From contig CAZTKP010000001.1 in the NCBI GenBank assembly GCA_964614215.1, positions 1 to 60,127 of the forward strand: a DNA stretch of 60,127 bases. The letters are read 5' to 3'. The translations under genes and the position numbers were made by a program. A model generated the notes under the pieces. The model worked only from the letters and a program-made list of their open reading frames with translations, ran no database searches and was not told the origin of the DNA. This DNA comes from CAZTKP01 sp964614215. GTDB taxonomy: Bacteria; UBP6; UBA1177. Of the stretch, positions 30,888-40,108 are shown piece after piece; the stretch's first letter is position 1; every line of letters starts with the position of its first letter.

Positions 30888-32552
30888 ATGAAGTATCTTG
30901 TTACATCCGCACTACCTTATGCAAACGGCCCTATCCATCTTGGACACATCGCGGGAGCTTATCTTCCTGCCGACATCTATGTCCGTTATCTTCGCAGCAT
31001 GAAAAGAGACGTTCTCTACATTTGCGGAACTGATGAACACGGTGTTCCCATCACAATTAACGCTGAAGGTCGCGGAATTACACCCGAAGACGTTATTAAG
31101 GAAAATCACGAAAAGATAAAAAAAGGTTTTGAGCTTATGCAGATGTCATTTGATATCTTCAGCGGCACACATAACAAAATTCACAGCGAACTTTCACAGG
31201 AGTTCTTTCTTACGCTTCAAAAAGAAGGTTTCATCTCCGAAAAGGAAGTTGAACAGTTCTACTGCGAGCATGACAAGATGTTCCTGCCCGACAGATATGT
31301 AGAAGGAATCTGCCCGCTTTGCAAAGCTGAAGGCGCAAGAGGCGACCAGTGCGATGCCTGCGGTAACGCCTTGAATACATTGGATCTTATTGATCCAAAA
31401 TGTAAGATATGCAACGCGGTTCCGGTTGTAAAAACATCAAAGCACTGGTTTTTAGACCTTAACAAGTTTGAAAAAGACCTAAATGACTGGCTCGATACCA
31501 AAACAAATTGGAAAAGTAACGTCAAAGCTTTTTGCAAACAGTGGTTTGAAAGAGGTCTGGAACCTCGCGGAATAACGAGAGATCTAAAATGGGGCGTTCC
31601 CGTTCCTGTTGAAGGAGCTGAAGGAAAAGTTCTCTACGTCTGGTTTGATGCTCCCATCGGATACGCTTCTTTTACAAAAGAGTATTTCGCAAAAAAAGGC
31701 GCCGACGAAAATGAATGGGAAAAATGGTGGAAAGGCGGAGATGATGTAAAACTCACACACTTTATCGGCAAAGATAACATCGTTTTTCACTCAATAATAT
31801 GGCCCGCAATGCTTATGGGACAAAAAACCGGCTGGAAACTTCCTGATGAAATTCCTGCAAATGAATTCCTCAATCTTGAAGGACAGAAAATATCTACAAG
31901 TAAGAACTGGGCGATCTGGGTCCATGAATTCCTTGAGAGATTCAACTCCGACTCTGTCAGATTCTATCTTGCTGAAATTGCTCCGGAAACAAAGGATGCT
32001 GACTTTAGTTTTAAAAAGTTTCAGGAAGCAAACAACTCACTTCTTGCTGGTATTTACGGGAACTTTGCAAACAGAAACCTTGCCTTCATCAACAAGTTCT
32101 TCAAGGGAAAGATAGACGGTGAAATTGAATCCGGTGAAGAAGATGAAAAAGTTTGGAATGATGCGATCACTGAAGCGAAGAACGTTCTTGACTGCTATGA
32201 AAACTATAAAGTCCGGGAAGCTGTTGAAAGAATTATGGATCTTGGCCGCCATGCAAATAAATACTTCGACACAATGGCTCCATGGGCGCTCAGAAAGGAC
32301 AATAAACCAAGATGCAGAGGTGTCCTGCTCACATGTATGAACCTCATCAACCTCATAGGAACGGTGCTTTCCCCTATAACTCCGACAACAGTTGTTAAAG
32401 TCAGAAAAATGCTTAACCTTAAAGAAGAAGTTGACTTCAACACCGACCTTGAAAAAATGGTTCAACCCGGAGTTAAGCTCAATGAAGTTGAGATTCTCTT
32501 CAATATGATCGATGACGAAACCATCGAAGCGGAAAAAGCCAGACTCGGTTAG
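30888..32552 (+). CDS. metG: Methionyl-tRNA synthetase
   Basis: 554 residues, the short form without the C-terminal tRNA-binding (EMAP-like) domain. The HIGH-type motif is HLGH in NGPIHLGHIAGAYL near residues 12-25. A zinc-binding insert is CPLCKAEGARGDQCDAC plus CKIC near 142-172. The KMSKS equivalent is KISTSKNW near 339. An anticodon-binding helical domain follows from about 400. It has AGGAG upstream. It is the only tRNA synthetase here. Confidence 0.97.
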   Translation: MKYLVTSALPYANGPIHLGHIAGAYLPADIYVRYLRSMKRDVLYICGTDEHGVPITINAEGRGITPEDVIKENHEKIKKGFELMQMSFDIFSGTHNKIHSELSQEFFLTLQKEGFISEKEVEQFYCEHDKMFLPDRYVEGICPLCKAEGARGDQCDACGNALNTLDLIDPKCKICNAVPVVKTSKHWFLDLNKFEKDLNDWLDTKTNWKSNVKAFCKQWFERGLEPRGITRDLKWGVPVPVEGAEGKVLYVWFDAPIGYASFTKEYFAKKGADENEWEKWWKGGDDVKLTHFIGKDNIVFHSIIWPAMLMGQKTGWKLPDEIPANEFLNLEGQKISTSKNWAIWVHEFLERFNSDSVRFYLAEIAPETKDADFSFKKFQEANNSLLAGIYGNFANRNLAFINKFFKGKIDGEIESGEEDEKVWNDAITEAKNVLDCYENYKVREAVERIMDLGRHANKYFDTMAPWALRKDNKPRCRGVLLTCMNLINLIGTVLSPITPTTVVKVRKMLNLKEEVDFNTDLEKMVQPGVKLNEVEILFNMIDDETIEAEKARLG

Positions 32553-32569
32553 TTCTAAAAACAAACCTA

Positions 32570-32597
32570 TTGACTTAATTTTCCAGACAACTAAAAT
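32570..32597 (+). promoter_or_regulatory. Promoter of the EGF-type lipoprotein gene
   Basis: TTGACT (32570-32575) and TAAAAT (32592-32597), 16 bases apart, 34 bases before the ATG. Confidence 0.55.
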
Positions 32598-32630
32598 TTT
32601 TACAGCTTAACAAAACTCTGGGAGGAGAAA

Positions 32631-33524
32631 ATGAAGAAGTTTTTAATTCTACTTATACTTTTTATCTTTTTCGGATGCGAGAACAACGTGACAACTTTGA
32701 AAAATGATGAAGAATTGGTAAATGACACGAACGTAGTGGACAACGAGGACGAAGTGGACGATATGGACTTTGGTGACTCAGGAGACAGTGGCAATTCCGG
32801 AGATAGTGGAAACACTGGTAATACTGGAAACACTGGTAATACTGGAAACACTGGTGATACAGGAAATACAGGTGATACAGGAAATACCGGAAACACTGGA
32901 AATACCGGAGACCCATGTTCAAATGTTGACTGTATGGAAAATGCCACTTGCGAAAACCAGAACGGAGAAGCTGTCTGTGTCTGCGTTACCGGATATCACA
33001 TGAACTCCGGTGAATGTATCTCCGATACAGCTGTCACAGAAACCGGAAGCTATGAACTTGACTTTGACGGCCCGATAAACCCTTCGGAAAATACACAGAA
33101 AACCGGCGGTATAGGGTCTTTGTCTTTTTCTCATCTTGGAACTGAGTACACTTTTAATCCGTTCAATCTGCAGGAGTATCTGCAAAGCCCTGTTGCTACA
33201 GCGGAAAATAACGGCACCTTTTCTATTGTCTGGATAGAACAACCTACAGGTTTTATAACGGAGTTTAAATTTTTCGGTTTTTATATCCCTCAAAACCTTT
33301 CAAACGGTGTTCATGATTCAGGTGATGCAGGAGCCTCAGCAATTTTCGGTGTAATGGAGATCGCAGGACAAAGCGTTCAGATAAAGTGTATTAAAAGCAT
33401 TGGAAAAGAAGAATACATTGAGATAGATAACGGTGACGGAAATTTAATTGTGGAAGCGGATGGAGCATTGATAGACCCTGCAGCAGTTGCAACAGTTGGC
33501 GACTTTTCTATTTGTGAAGAGTAA
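32631..33524 (+). CDS. Secreted lipoprotein with Gly-Asn-Thr repeats and EGF-like module
   Basis: 297 residues. Signal peptide MKKFLILLILFIFFGC with lipid Cys16. An acidic linker is followed by a collagen-like run of GNTGNTGDTG triplets (about residues 48-97). Next comes an EGF-like module (CSNVDCMENATC, then CVCVTGYHMNSGEC), and then a C-terminal domain starting ISDTAVTETG with DFDGPIN. The last two parts are homologous to the protein at 3068-3913, while the linkers are unrelated in sequence. It is likely exposed on the cell surface. The 3' end overlaps prmC by 17 bases in convergent orientation. Confidence 0.85.
   Translation: MKKFLILLILFIFFGCENNVTTLKNDEELVNDTNVVDNEDEVDDMDFGDSGDSGNSGDSGNTGNTGNTGNTGNTGDTGNTGDTGNTGNTGNTGDPCSNVDCMENATCENQNGEAVCVCVTGYHMNSGECISDTAVTETGSYELDFDGPINPSENTQKTGGIGSLSFSHLGTEYTFNPFNLQEYLQSPVATAENNGTFSIVWIEQPTGFITEFKFFGFYIPQNLSNGVHDSGDAGASAIFGVMEIAGQSVQIKCIKSIGKEEYIEIDNGDGNLIVEADGALIDPAAVATVGDFSICEE
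32775..32912 (+). repeat. In-frame minisatellite encoding Gly-Asn/Asp-Thr triplets
   Basis: Units of 9 bases of the type GGAAATACT / GGTAATACT / GGTGATACA run about 15 times with small variations inside the lipoprotein gene. All unit changes keep the frame. Length could vary between strains by slippage. Confidence 0.85.
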
Positions 33525-34344
33525 AAACAGCAACTCTTTCTATTCCCGCCAGATCCTTTACAACTTTTTCCAGTTTCAGGTCTTGAATATTTTTTAAGAA
33601 TTGAGCCCCTTCAAAACCAAGCTCCAGTATTAAGCTGCCGTTTTCATTAAGGTATTCTGATGCCTGGTCAATTATTTTTTTGGTAATTTCAAAACCCGTT
33701 TTACCACTTAAAAGCGCTTCCTCCGGTTCGTACTCAAGCCCGTTCTTACAGTAAACATTCATATCTTTTTCAGAAAGATATGGCGGATTTGCAGTTATCA
33801 CATCAAATTTATCGCTAATGTTTCCGAAAAGGTCACTTTGTACAATCGAAATCTCTTTGTCCGAAAACAGCTTTTCAGCATTAATCTTTGTGACCTCCAG
33901 AGCATCCTTTGAAATATCTGAAAGAGTCAGATCACAATTAGTATCCCGTTTTATACTGAGTCCGACACATCCGCTTCCGCAACAGATGTCTAGAACTTTA
34001 GTTTTTTTATTTATTTTTAAGAACTCTACGGCTTCTTCAACAAGAATTTCCGTCTCAGGTCTTGGAACGAGCACCCTGCTGTCAACATAGAAAGAGTCCT
34101 TATAAAAGTCTTTTTTTTGTAAAATATAAGCAACCGGCTCGCCGACAGCTCTTCTTTCAACAAGCTCTTGATATTGTTTATGTTCTCTGTCATCAATTGT
34201 TTCCTGTTTTTTAAAAAACAAGTCTGCTCTGCTAATATTAAGGACTTCACAAAGCAGAATTTCCGCATCCAGTTGAGGCGTTTCAGAAGTTTCTTTTAAG
34301 GATTGTACGCCCTCTTTCAGGACATCATTTACCGTCCTTGTCAT
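33508..34344 (-). CDS. prmC: Peptide chain release factor N5-glutamine methyltransferase
   Basis: 278 residues from ATG 34344; an in-frame ATG four codons earlier (34356) is also possible and neither has a clear ribosome site. It methylates the GGQ Gln of release factors. The catalytic motif is ANPPYLSEKD, the SAM site VLDICCGSGCVGLS, and the N-terminal substrate domain has RVLVPRPETEILVEEA. It follows prfA, its substrate gene, with overlap; prfA-prmC is a conserved pair. Confidence 0.95.
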   Translation of the reverse strand: MTRTVNDVLKEGVQSLKETSETPQLDAEILLCEVLNISRADLFFKKQETIDDREHKQYQELVERRAVGEPVAYILQKKDFYKDSFYVDSRVLVPRPETEILVEEAVEFLKINKKTKVLDICCGSGCVGLSIKRDTNCDLTLSDISKDALEVTKINAEKLFSDKEISIVQSDLFGNISDKFDVITANPPYLSEKDMNVYCKNGLEYEPEEALLSGKTGFEITKKIIDQASEYLNENGSLILELGFEGAQFLKNIQDLKLEKVVKDLAGIERVAVFTLHK

Positions 34345-35434
34345 TGCTAAGGTCATCCATATTCTGATTGAGAAGGAGAGCGTTCTGATAATTTATTATG
34401 GGCTCTATAAGCTGATCCAGAGATCCTTCCATGATCTCATCAAGCCTGTAAAGCGTTAATTTTATTCTGTGATCTGTCACTCGACCCTGTGGAAAGTTAT
34501 ATGTTCTGATCTTTTCAGACCTGTCACCTGATCCGACAAGAGATTTTCTTTGAGAGCTAAGCTCTTTTTCCTGTTTTTCTCTTTCAAGTTGAAGAAGCTT
34601 TGCTTCAAGGATCTTCATAGCTCTCAATCTGTTCTGGATCTGACTCCTCTCATCCTGCATTGCAATAGATATCCCTGTAGGAAGATGAGTTATTCTGACA
34701 GCACTATCTGTCGTATTAACATGCTGCCCGCCAGCTCCACTGGCTCTATATACATCTATCTTTAGATCTTTTTCCTCTATATTCACCTCATCAATATCAT
34801 CAGCTTCAGGAAGCACAGCAACGGTAATAGCCGAAGTGTGAACTCTCCCCTGAGATTCCGTAACCGGAACTCTCTGGACACGATGAACTCCACCCTCATA
34901 TTTCAGTTTTCCGTATACATCGTGACCACTTACAGAACAGACAACTTCTTTTAGTCCGCCACCTTCAGAAGAGCTTAGCGACATCGTGTCAACTTTCCAT
35001 CCTTTGGTTTCGGAAAATCTAGTATACATCCTGAAGATCTCCTCCGCAAAAAGAGCAGCCTCATCCCCACCGGTTCCTGCTCTGATCTCAAGAATTGCAT
35101 TCTTTTCATCCATCGGATCTCTGGGAAGCAGAAGAACTCTTATATCTTCTTCAAGTTCTTCATACTTCTTTTCAAGCTCAGGCAGTTCACTTTTTATCAT
35201 TTCAAGCAGATCTTCATCTTTTTCAACCGAAAGCATTTCTTTCTGATCTGCAATTTCTTTTTCCAGAGATGTCCATTCTTTATATTTTTCAGAGATTTTC
35301 TTAAGATGCGTATACTCTTTCATCAAGGCTGTATATTTCTTAATATCGGAAACAACTTCCGGCTTTGAAAGCTCCTTTTCCATATTCAGGAAGCTCTTAT
35401 AAACCTCTTCCAGTTTGTCCTTTATATTAAGCAT
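34325..35434 (-). CDS. prfA: Peptide chain release factor 1
   Basis: 369 residues. It recognises UAG/UAA. The catalytic GGQ is in ASGAGGQHVNTTDSAVRI near residues 231-248, and the preceding RVPVTESQGRVHTSAITV and LPTG are typical. The stop overlaps the prmC start region. The rpmE terminator lies just upstream, so prfA may have its own weak promoter or rely on readthrough. Confidence 0.96.
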   Translation of the reverse strand: MLNIKDKLEEVYKSFLNMEKELSKPEVVSDIKKYTALMKEYTHLKKISEKYKEWTSLEKEIADQKEMLSVEKDEDLLEMIKSELPELEKKYEELEEDIRVLLLPRDPMDEKNAILEIRAGTGGDEAALFAEEIFRMYTRFSETKGWKVDTMSLSSSEGGGLKEVVCSVSGHDVYGKLKYEGGVHRVQRVPVTESQGRVHTSAITVAVLPEADDIDEVNIEEKDLKIDVYRASGAGGQHVNTTDSAVRITHLPTGISIAMQDERSQIQNRLRAMKILEAKLLQLEREKQEKELSSQRKSLVGSGDRSEKIRTYNFPQGRVTDHRIKLTLYRLDEIMEGSLDQLIEPIINYQNALLLNQNMDDLSNDKDGK

Positions 35435-35455
35435 TCTGCATCTCCGTCCTTATTA

Positions 35456-35500
35456 AATAAAAAAATCCCCCATTATTCTCGTAAATGAGAACAACAGGGG
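35456..35500 (-). terminator. Rho-independent terminator after rpmE
   Basis: On the minus strand CCCCTGTTGTTCTC pairs with GAGAATAATGGGGG around a 6-base loop (14 pairs including three G-U), followed by ATTTTTTTATTT. The G-U pairs make it strong only on the minus-strand RNA, which fits termination after rpmE. Confidence 0.85.
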
Positions 35501-35519
35501 AAGAAAAAGGCGAGTCAGG

Positions 35520-35741
35520 CTATTTTTTGCCTGTGTAAGTATCTCTATTATACTTAGCTTTGAACTTCTCAATCCTTCCTGCAGTATCAACTATCTTAGT
35601 CTTTCCGGTGTAGAAAGGGTGACACTGTGAACATATTTCAACACTGTAACCGTCTTTCTTTGTTGAGCGTGTAATGATCTCATTCCCGCAGGAACATTTT
35701 ACTGTAACAACATTGAGTGTCGGGTGTATTTTGTCCTTCAT
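35520..35741 (-). CDS. rpmE: 50S ribosomal protein L31 (zinc-binding type)
   Basis: 73 residues. Four Cys in CSCGN and EICSQCHPFYTGK mark the C+ form that binds zinc. MKDKIHPTLN and GRIEKFKAKY are standard. Good Shine-Dalgarno (AAGGAG). Followed by a strong terminator. Confidence 0.96.
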   Translation of the reverse strand: MKDKIHPTLNVVTVKCSCGNEIITRSTKKDGYSVEICSQCHPFYTGKTKIVDTAGRIEKFKAKYNRDTYTGKK

Positions 35742-35771
35742 CTCTCATCTCCTTAAAAATACAGAACAAAG

Positions 35772-35807
35772 TCAACGAAATCCTAGTCGGGACAATTAAA
35801 AAATCAA
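35772..35807 (-). promoter_or_regulatory. Possible promoter of rpmE
   Basis: On the minus strand TTGATT (35802-35807) and TAGGAT (35780-35785), 16 bases apart, about 30 bases before the ATG. Moderate match. Confidence 0.4.
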
Positions 35808-35844
35808 GATTAATTTAACAGAAGCCTGCAAAACCTTGAATTTA

Positions 35845-37164
35845 TTAGCCTTTCATGCCCTCATAGTATTCGTTGCCTAGGTGCGTAATAAGATCTTCGC
35901 CCATCATATGGCGGAGAGTATTCTTCAATTTTGTCTGCTGAATGAAAATATCATGTTCCGGATACAAGCCTTCTGCAACCATTGGTGATTTAAAATAGAA
36001 GCTCATCCATTCCTGTATTCCGTAGAACCCGGCTCTTGCAGCCAGATCAATAAAGAGAACCGTATCAAGAACAACCGGTGCAGCAAGAATTGAATCTCTG
36101 CAAAGAAAGTTAATCTTTATCTGCATAGGCATTTCAAGCCATCCGAAAATATCAATATTGTCCCATGCTTCTTTTGCATCACCTCTAGGCGGATAGTAAT
36201 TGATCCTGACTTTGTGATAATACTTTTCATAAAGTGACGGGTATTTCTCAGGCTGAAGTATTGTATCAAGAACAGAAAGTTTTGAAACCTCCTTACTTTT
36301 AAAATTGTCAGGATTATCAAGCACTTCACCATCTCTGTTTCCAAGAATATTTGTAGAGAACCAGCCGTGAAGTCCCAGAAGTCTTGTCTTAAGACCGGGT
36401 CCGAGAATAGTTTTCATCAACGTCTGTCCTGTCTTCCAGTCCTTTCCGGCGATCGGAACACCATTCTTTCTGGCCAGTTCCTGAATAGCCTTAACATCAA
36501 CTGTGAAGTTCGGCGCACCGTTTACAAACGGAATTCCCATTGTCAGAGCAGCATAGGCATAGATCTGACTTGGTGCGACCTCAGGATGATTATCAACAAG
36601 AGCCTTTTCAAAATCATCGAGTGTTTCATGAATTTCACAAGGTTTATGATAAGCTTCTGTCGATGCGTTCCATACCATAACAGCTCTTGTGCAGCCCTTT
36701 TCTTCCATTGTTTTTTTCATGTCATCCATAAGCTGCTCAGCAAGATCCATGTGGTTCTTACCTTTTTTAATATTTGTGCCGTCAATATTTTTTACCCAGT
36801 CATGATAGAAAACTGCAGACATGGGTTTAATTGCTTCCATTTCTTCTTTAACAGGTTCAAGATGCTTAGGAAGTACTACATCTGCTGTCTTAGCAGCTTC
36901 GTACATGTTGTCGTGAAAAATATCCCAGCCTGCAAACTCCATATTCTCTAACGAATAAAGGGGAACAAAATCCTTTATCATCGGCGAATTGTTATCCGTC
37001 CTCTTTCCAAGTCTGATGTGTCCCATCTGTGTAAGAGAACCAATGGGTTCGGCCAAACCTTTTTTAATGTTAAAAATACCGGCAAGAACTGTTGTTGTGA
37101 TCGCTCCCATTCCGGGAATAAAGACCATAAGTTTGCCGTCAGCGGGTTTAATTTCTCTTTTCAT
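35845..37164 (-). CDS. Inositol-3-phosphate synthase-like protein
   Basis: 439 residues from ATG 37164, with GGAGG six bases upstream. Rossmann start KLMVFIPGMGAITTTVLAGI. Family blocks are MVWNASTEAYHKP, YAYAALTMGIPFVNGAPN, AGKDWKTGQTLMKT and GWFSTNILGNRDGEVL, with MQIKINFLCRDSILAAPVVLD near the C-terminus. It converts glucose 6-phosphate to inositol phosphate for phosphatidylinositol or soluble solutes. Catalytic Lys candidates are in KDWKTG and MQIKINF. Transcribed alone. Which inositol product is made cannot be told here. Confidence 0.88.
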   Translation of the reverse strand: MKREIKPADGKLMVFIPGMGAITTTVLAGIFNIKKGLAEPIGSLTQMGHIRLGKRTDNNSPMIKDFVPLYSLENMEFAGWDIFHDNMYEAAKTADVVLPKHLEPVKEEMEAIKPMSAVFYHDWVKNIDGTNIKKGKNHMDLAEQLMDDMKKTMEEKGCTRAVMVWNASTEAYHKPCEIHETLDDFEKALVDNHPEVAPSQIYAYAALTMGIPFVNGAPNFTVDVKAIQELARKNGVPIAGKDWKTGQTLMKTILGPGLKTRLLGLHGWFSTNILGNRDGEVLDNPDNFKSKEVSKLSVLDTILQPEKYPSLYEKYYHKVRINYYPPRGDAKEAWDNIDIFGWLEMPMQIKINFLCRDSILAAPVVLDTVLFIDLAARAGFYGIQEWMSFYFKSPMVAEGLYPEHDIFIQQTKLKNTLRHMMGEDLITHLGNEYYEGMKG

Positions 37165-37341
37165 GATATCCTCCAAAAAGTTAAAAAAAATTCACAAAAC
37201 ATTTAGCGACGGCTTTGAGCAAAAAGCGTGCCGAACACAATATCTTGTATTTATTGGGTTTTACGTTTTTCACAGTATGGATTTTCGTAAATGCAGTTTA
37301 AACCGCCAGAGATATTGTAAAGTTTTTTTACGTAGCTCTGT

Positions 37342-37369
37342 TTGCCAAAGAAATAAATTAATGTAAAAT
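37342..37369 (+). promoter_or_regulatory. Promoter of the CPBP protease gene
   Basis: TTGCCA (37342-37347) and TAAAAT (37364-37369), 16 bases apart, 24 bases before the ATG. Confidence 0.5.
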
Positions 37370-37392
37370 CCTTTAGATTTTTGGAGTGGAAT

Positions 37393-38022
37393 ATGCAAAG
37401 CAGATCCTTAAAAGCGTTTTTTCTCGTTGCACTGGTTACAGGTCTAGCCCTTGCAATGAACATGACCAGATTTCAATACAGATACTACATTTTTCCTGCT
37501 GTTCTTGTCCTCTCTCCAGTTCTTTTTGACAGGAATTTCAACTTCAGACAGCTTTTTCTTCCGTCTAAAAAAGGACTTAAACTGTTTTTATGGATCGCCA
37601 TCCTGACAGTTGTTCTTTATCCCTTTCTGTTTTTCGGATACTGGGTCTGGTATAAGGGTAACTCTTTTGGAATTCCGGGAAACAGACAGATCCTTGCAGC
37701 TGTTTCAAAAGGACTTACCGGTGTTCTTATAGCTGCAATTCCGGAAGAGTTCTTTTTCAGAGGCTATCTTCAGGAACATATTTTTAAAAAGTATGACTTT
37801 AAGATCATCAAGATTCTTTCAATGAAGAACATCCTGACATCTGTACTTTTCGGAGCTGTTCATGCTATCGCATTTCTTGATATTACAAAAGCAACGACTT
37901 TTTTTCCGTCACTACTCTTCGGACTTATGACAGAAAGGAGTAAAGGGCGGATATTCTACAGCGTACTTTTTCATGTCGTTGCCAACATTCTTGCATATCT
38001 TCTGTGGACTTTTATCAGATAG
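37393..38022 (+). CDS. CPBP-family intramembrane protease
   Basis: 209 residues from ATG 37393, with GGAG upstream. Several TM helices. All three CPBP motifs are present: PEEFFFRGYLQE (EExxxR) near residues 117-128, FGAVHA (FxxxH) near 157, and HVVAN (HxxxN) near 197. The family includes Rce1-type CAAX proteases, bacteriocin-immunity proteins and the myxosortases that process C-terminal sorting tails. It converges on a secreted subtilase gene with an 8-base overlap of the 3' ends. Its substrate is unknown. Confidence 0.88.
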   Translation: MQSRSLKAFFLVALVTGLALAMNMTRFQYRYYIFPAVLVLSPVLFDRNFNFRQLFLPSKKGLKLFLWIAILTVVLYPFLFFGYWVWYKGNSFGIPGNRQILAAVSKGLTGVLIAAIPEEFFFRGYLQEHIFKKYDFKIIKILSMKNILTSVLFGAVHAIAFLDITKATTFFPSLLFGLMTERSKGRIFYSVLFHVVANILAYLLWTFIR

Positions 38023-39988
38023 TCAGCAACGAACAGCCGATACTTTCTTCCTGCACATCATCTTGCTCTTCAACAGGATCCTTTGAGTTATCTTCGATCT
38101 CATCTTTATTGTTGTCGGGAATTTCATTTTTATCATCAGCTTCTTCAGTATCAGTTTCCTCGTAGTTATCCTGAACTTCATTGTCAGATACTTCCTGCGT
38201 ATTATCTCGGTCATCGGTCTGATCGTCACGTTCTTCATCTGAAGATTCTATATCCTCATCCATATTACCGGAATCAGCATCTATATTGCCGGAATCAGCT
38301 GCATCATCTTCTGTGTCGTCTTCAAACTCTTCATCAGGAAACTCTATTCCTTCGAAATCCCAGCATTCATCTTTTGTGCAGGGCGATGATTCATCTATAT
38401 CCTCTTTAAGCTGCAGAGATATCTCTCCGCCACCTTTTATCCATGCCGCTGCCACAGCTCTTAAAGCATTTACCCTGCCATAACCGTATTTATTACTATG
38501 CCCTTTTTCATCATAGTTCGCATCACCTGTCGAGACTCTATCTGCTGTAACCAGAAGGATCTCTTTTATCTCGCCTGCAGACAGCTCTGGATTAACTTCA
38601 AGCATCAATGCTATTACTCCCGTCACAAGAGGAGCAGCGGAAGATGTATGTGAAAATCTGAAAGAATATTTTCCCCACCAGCCATCACCTCCTGCAACAG
38701 GTGAATTAGGAGTCCATCCCGCCTGGTCACTGCAGCCGTTTGACGGAGTTTCACCTTCTTCAAGACAATCCGGTCGAAGAAAATTGTCTGTTGACCATAT
38801 TCTGTCATAATAAGTGCTTGTTCCGGACTTTTCACCACCTGCTGTCGGAGCCATAATATCTAATTTTTCTCCATAGTTAGAGAAATTATACCTTTTACCT
38901 GTACTGTCTGTTGCGCCTACGGATATTGTATCAGGATGTGTTGCAAAAGGGTTCCATGAAAAATCTTCCCCGGCATTTCCTGAAGCAAATACAACAACCG
39001 TTCCGAGACCTTCTCTGCCTTCACTTGCAAAAGCTGAAAAAAGCTCATTGAAGTACTCACTGTTTATCGCTGCATCAGGACCCCAGCTACAGTTAATTAC
39101 CTCCGCCCCCTGCTCGTAAACCCATGTAAATATTGAATCCAGATACTGCTCAGGAGTTAACTGCGGATCAAACGAAGCATCAGCATCCATTCTCGCGCCG
39201 ATTATTCCGCAGAAAGGACAGACACCGGAAGGTCCCAGAGAATTATTCCCTCTTGCAGCAGCAATACCGGTTACCATTGTTCCATGAAAATTGTCCGTAA
39301 TTCCGACTGTTTCACTGAACATATTGTCCTGTTCAACGGGTCCTGAGAAATTTTTCCAGCTTAAAAAATTATCTTTGAGATCCTCATGCTGTATATCAAA
39401 ACCATCGTCTATAACACCTATCTTTCTATCCTGTCCGATTGTGTTTTCATCGGCGACACCGAGAAGCTTCAGCAGTCTCCAGGCTTCCTGGATATGTGCG
39501 TGATCATTACCTCTTACCGACAGTTTTCCGTCTGCTGATGTAACGTTTCCCGTATTATGGAAGTTCCATTGCTCACTTTGATAAGTGTCGTTGAGATACA
39601 TCGGCTCTATACCGTAAAGTTTAATCGGAACTAAAAGCTCCGGTCGGGCTGAAAATCCAATTTTTTTAAGTTGTTCCGCTTTTTTAACAGGATCTTCATT
39701 ACAGTCTGCAACAGCCCAGTTTCTTAAAAACAGCTCTTTCTTTTCACTACATCCCAGACTTTTTAAACACTCTTTCCGACCCTTTTTAAAGCACTCGTCG
39801 GTCATTTTTATGAAAAGATTCCCTGATATTTTTACAGGTTTATCGATGTTTTTCAGCTTTATTGCTTTAAAACCGTCGACTACAATAGTTTTTTCAATCT
39901 TTACATCCCTGCCGTTAACATCTAAAAAATTCTGAGCATTGAGAAATGAGATCATTAAAAGAATTGCTATCATAAACCAGCGTTTCAT
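38015..39988 (-). CDS. Secreted subtilisin-like serine protease with acidic C-terminal tail
   Basis: 657 residues. Signal peptide 1-18 (cleaved at LNA-QN). A pro-region of about 115 residues with Cys pairs follows. The S8 catalytic domain begins near 140, with Asp194 (GVIDDGFD), His235 (FHGTMVTGIAAA), oxyanion Asn338 (FASGNAGED) and Ser449 (HTSSAAPLVTG). After residue 540 comes a tail of about 115 residues rich in Asp, Glu and Asn (NIDADSGNMDEDIESSDEE), ending with Cys-containing GCSLLTI. The tail resembles the linkers of the lipoproteins here. A single gene, probably processed after export. Confidence 0.92.
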   Translation of the reverse strand: MKRWFMIAILLMISFLNAQNFLDVNGRDVKIEKTIVVDGFKAIKLKNIDKPVKISGNLFIKMTDECFKKGRKECLKSLGCSEKKELFLRNWAVADCNEDPVKKAEQLKKIGFSARPELLVPIKLYGIEPMYLNDTYQSEQWNFHNTGNVTSADGKLSVRGNDHAHIQEAWRLLKLLGVADENTIGQDRKIGVIDDGFDIQHEDLKDNFLSWKNFSGPVEQDNMFSETVGITDNFHGTMVTGIAAARGNNSLGPSGVCPFCGIIGARMDADASFDPQLTPEQYLDSIFTWVYEQGAEVINCSWGPDAAINSEYFNELFSAFASEGREGLGTVVVFASGNAGEDFSWNPFATHPDTISVGATDSTGKRYNFSNYGEKLDIMAPTAGGEKSGTSTYYDRIWSTDNFLRPDCLEEGETPSNGCSDQAGWTPNSPVAGGDGWWGKYSFRFSHTSSAAPLVTGVIALMLEVNPELSAGEIKEILLVTADRVSTGDANYDEKGHSNKYGYGRVNALRAVAAAWIKGGGEISLQLKEDIDESSPCTKDECWDFEGIEFPDEEFEDDTEDDAADSGNIDADSGNMDEDIESSDEERDDQTDDRDNTQEVSDNEVQDNYEETDTEEADDKNEIPDNNKDEIEDNSKDPVEEQDDVQEESIGCSLLTI

Positions 39989-40108
39989 TGGTCTACCCCC
40001 TGAAAGTTAATTATCCACTTAAATAATTTTTCTTAATTTATCCGGATAGTCGACCAAGTATGAAATTTTAATTGAGTGAAAAGTCCAGATACGTAATTTT
40101 TATTGAAT

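Noticed and set aside
32775..32912. Tandem 9-bp repeats as a CRISPR or non-coding satellite
   Set aside because: The repeats are in frame within a lipoprotein gene and encode a regular Gly-x-Thr stalk.
38015..38060. MYXO-CTERM sorting tail on the subtilase
   Set aside because: The C-terminus has GCS but neither a TM helix nor a basic cluster, and the other reading frames do not supply them. Kept only as a weak idea in the findings.
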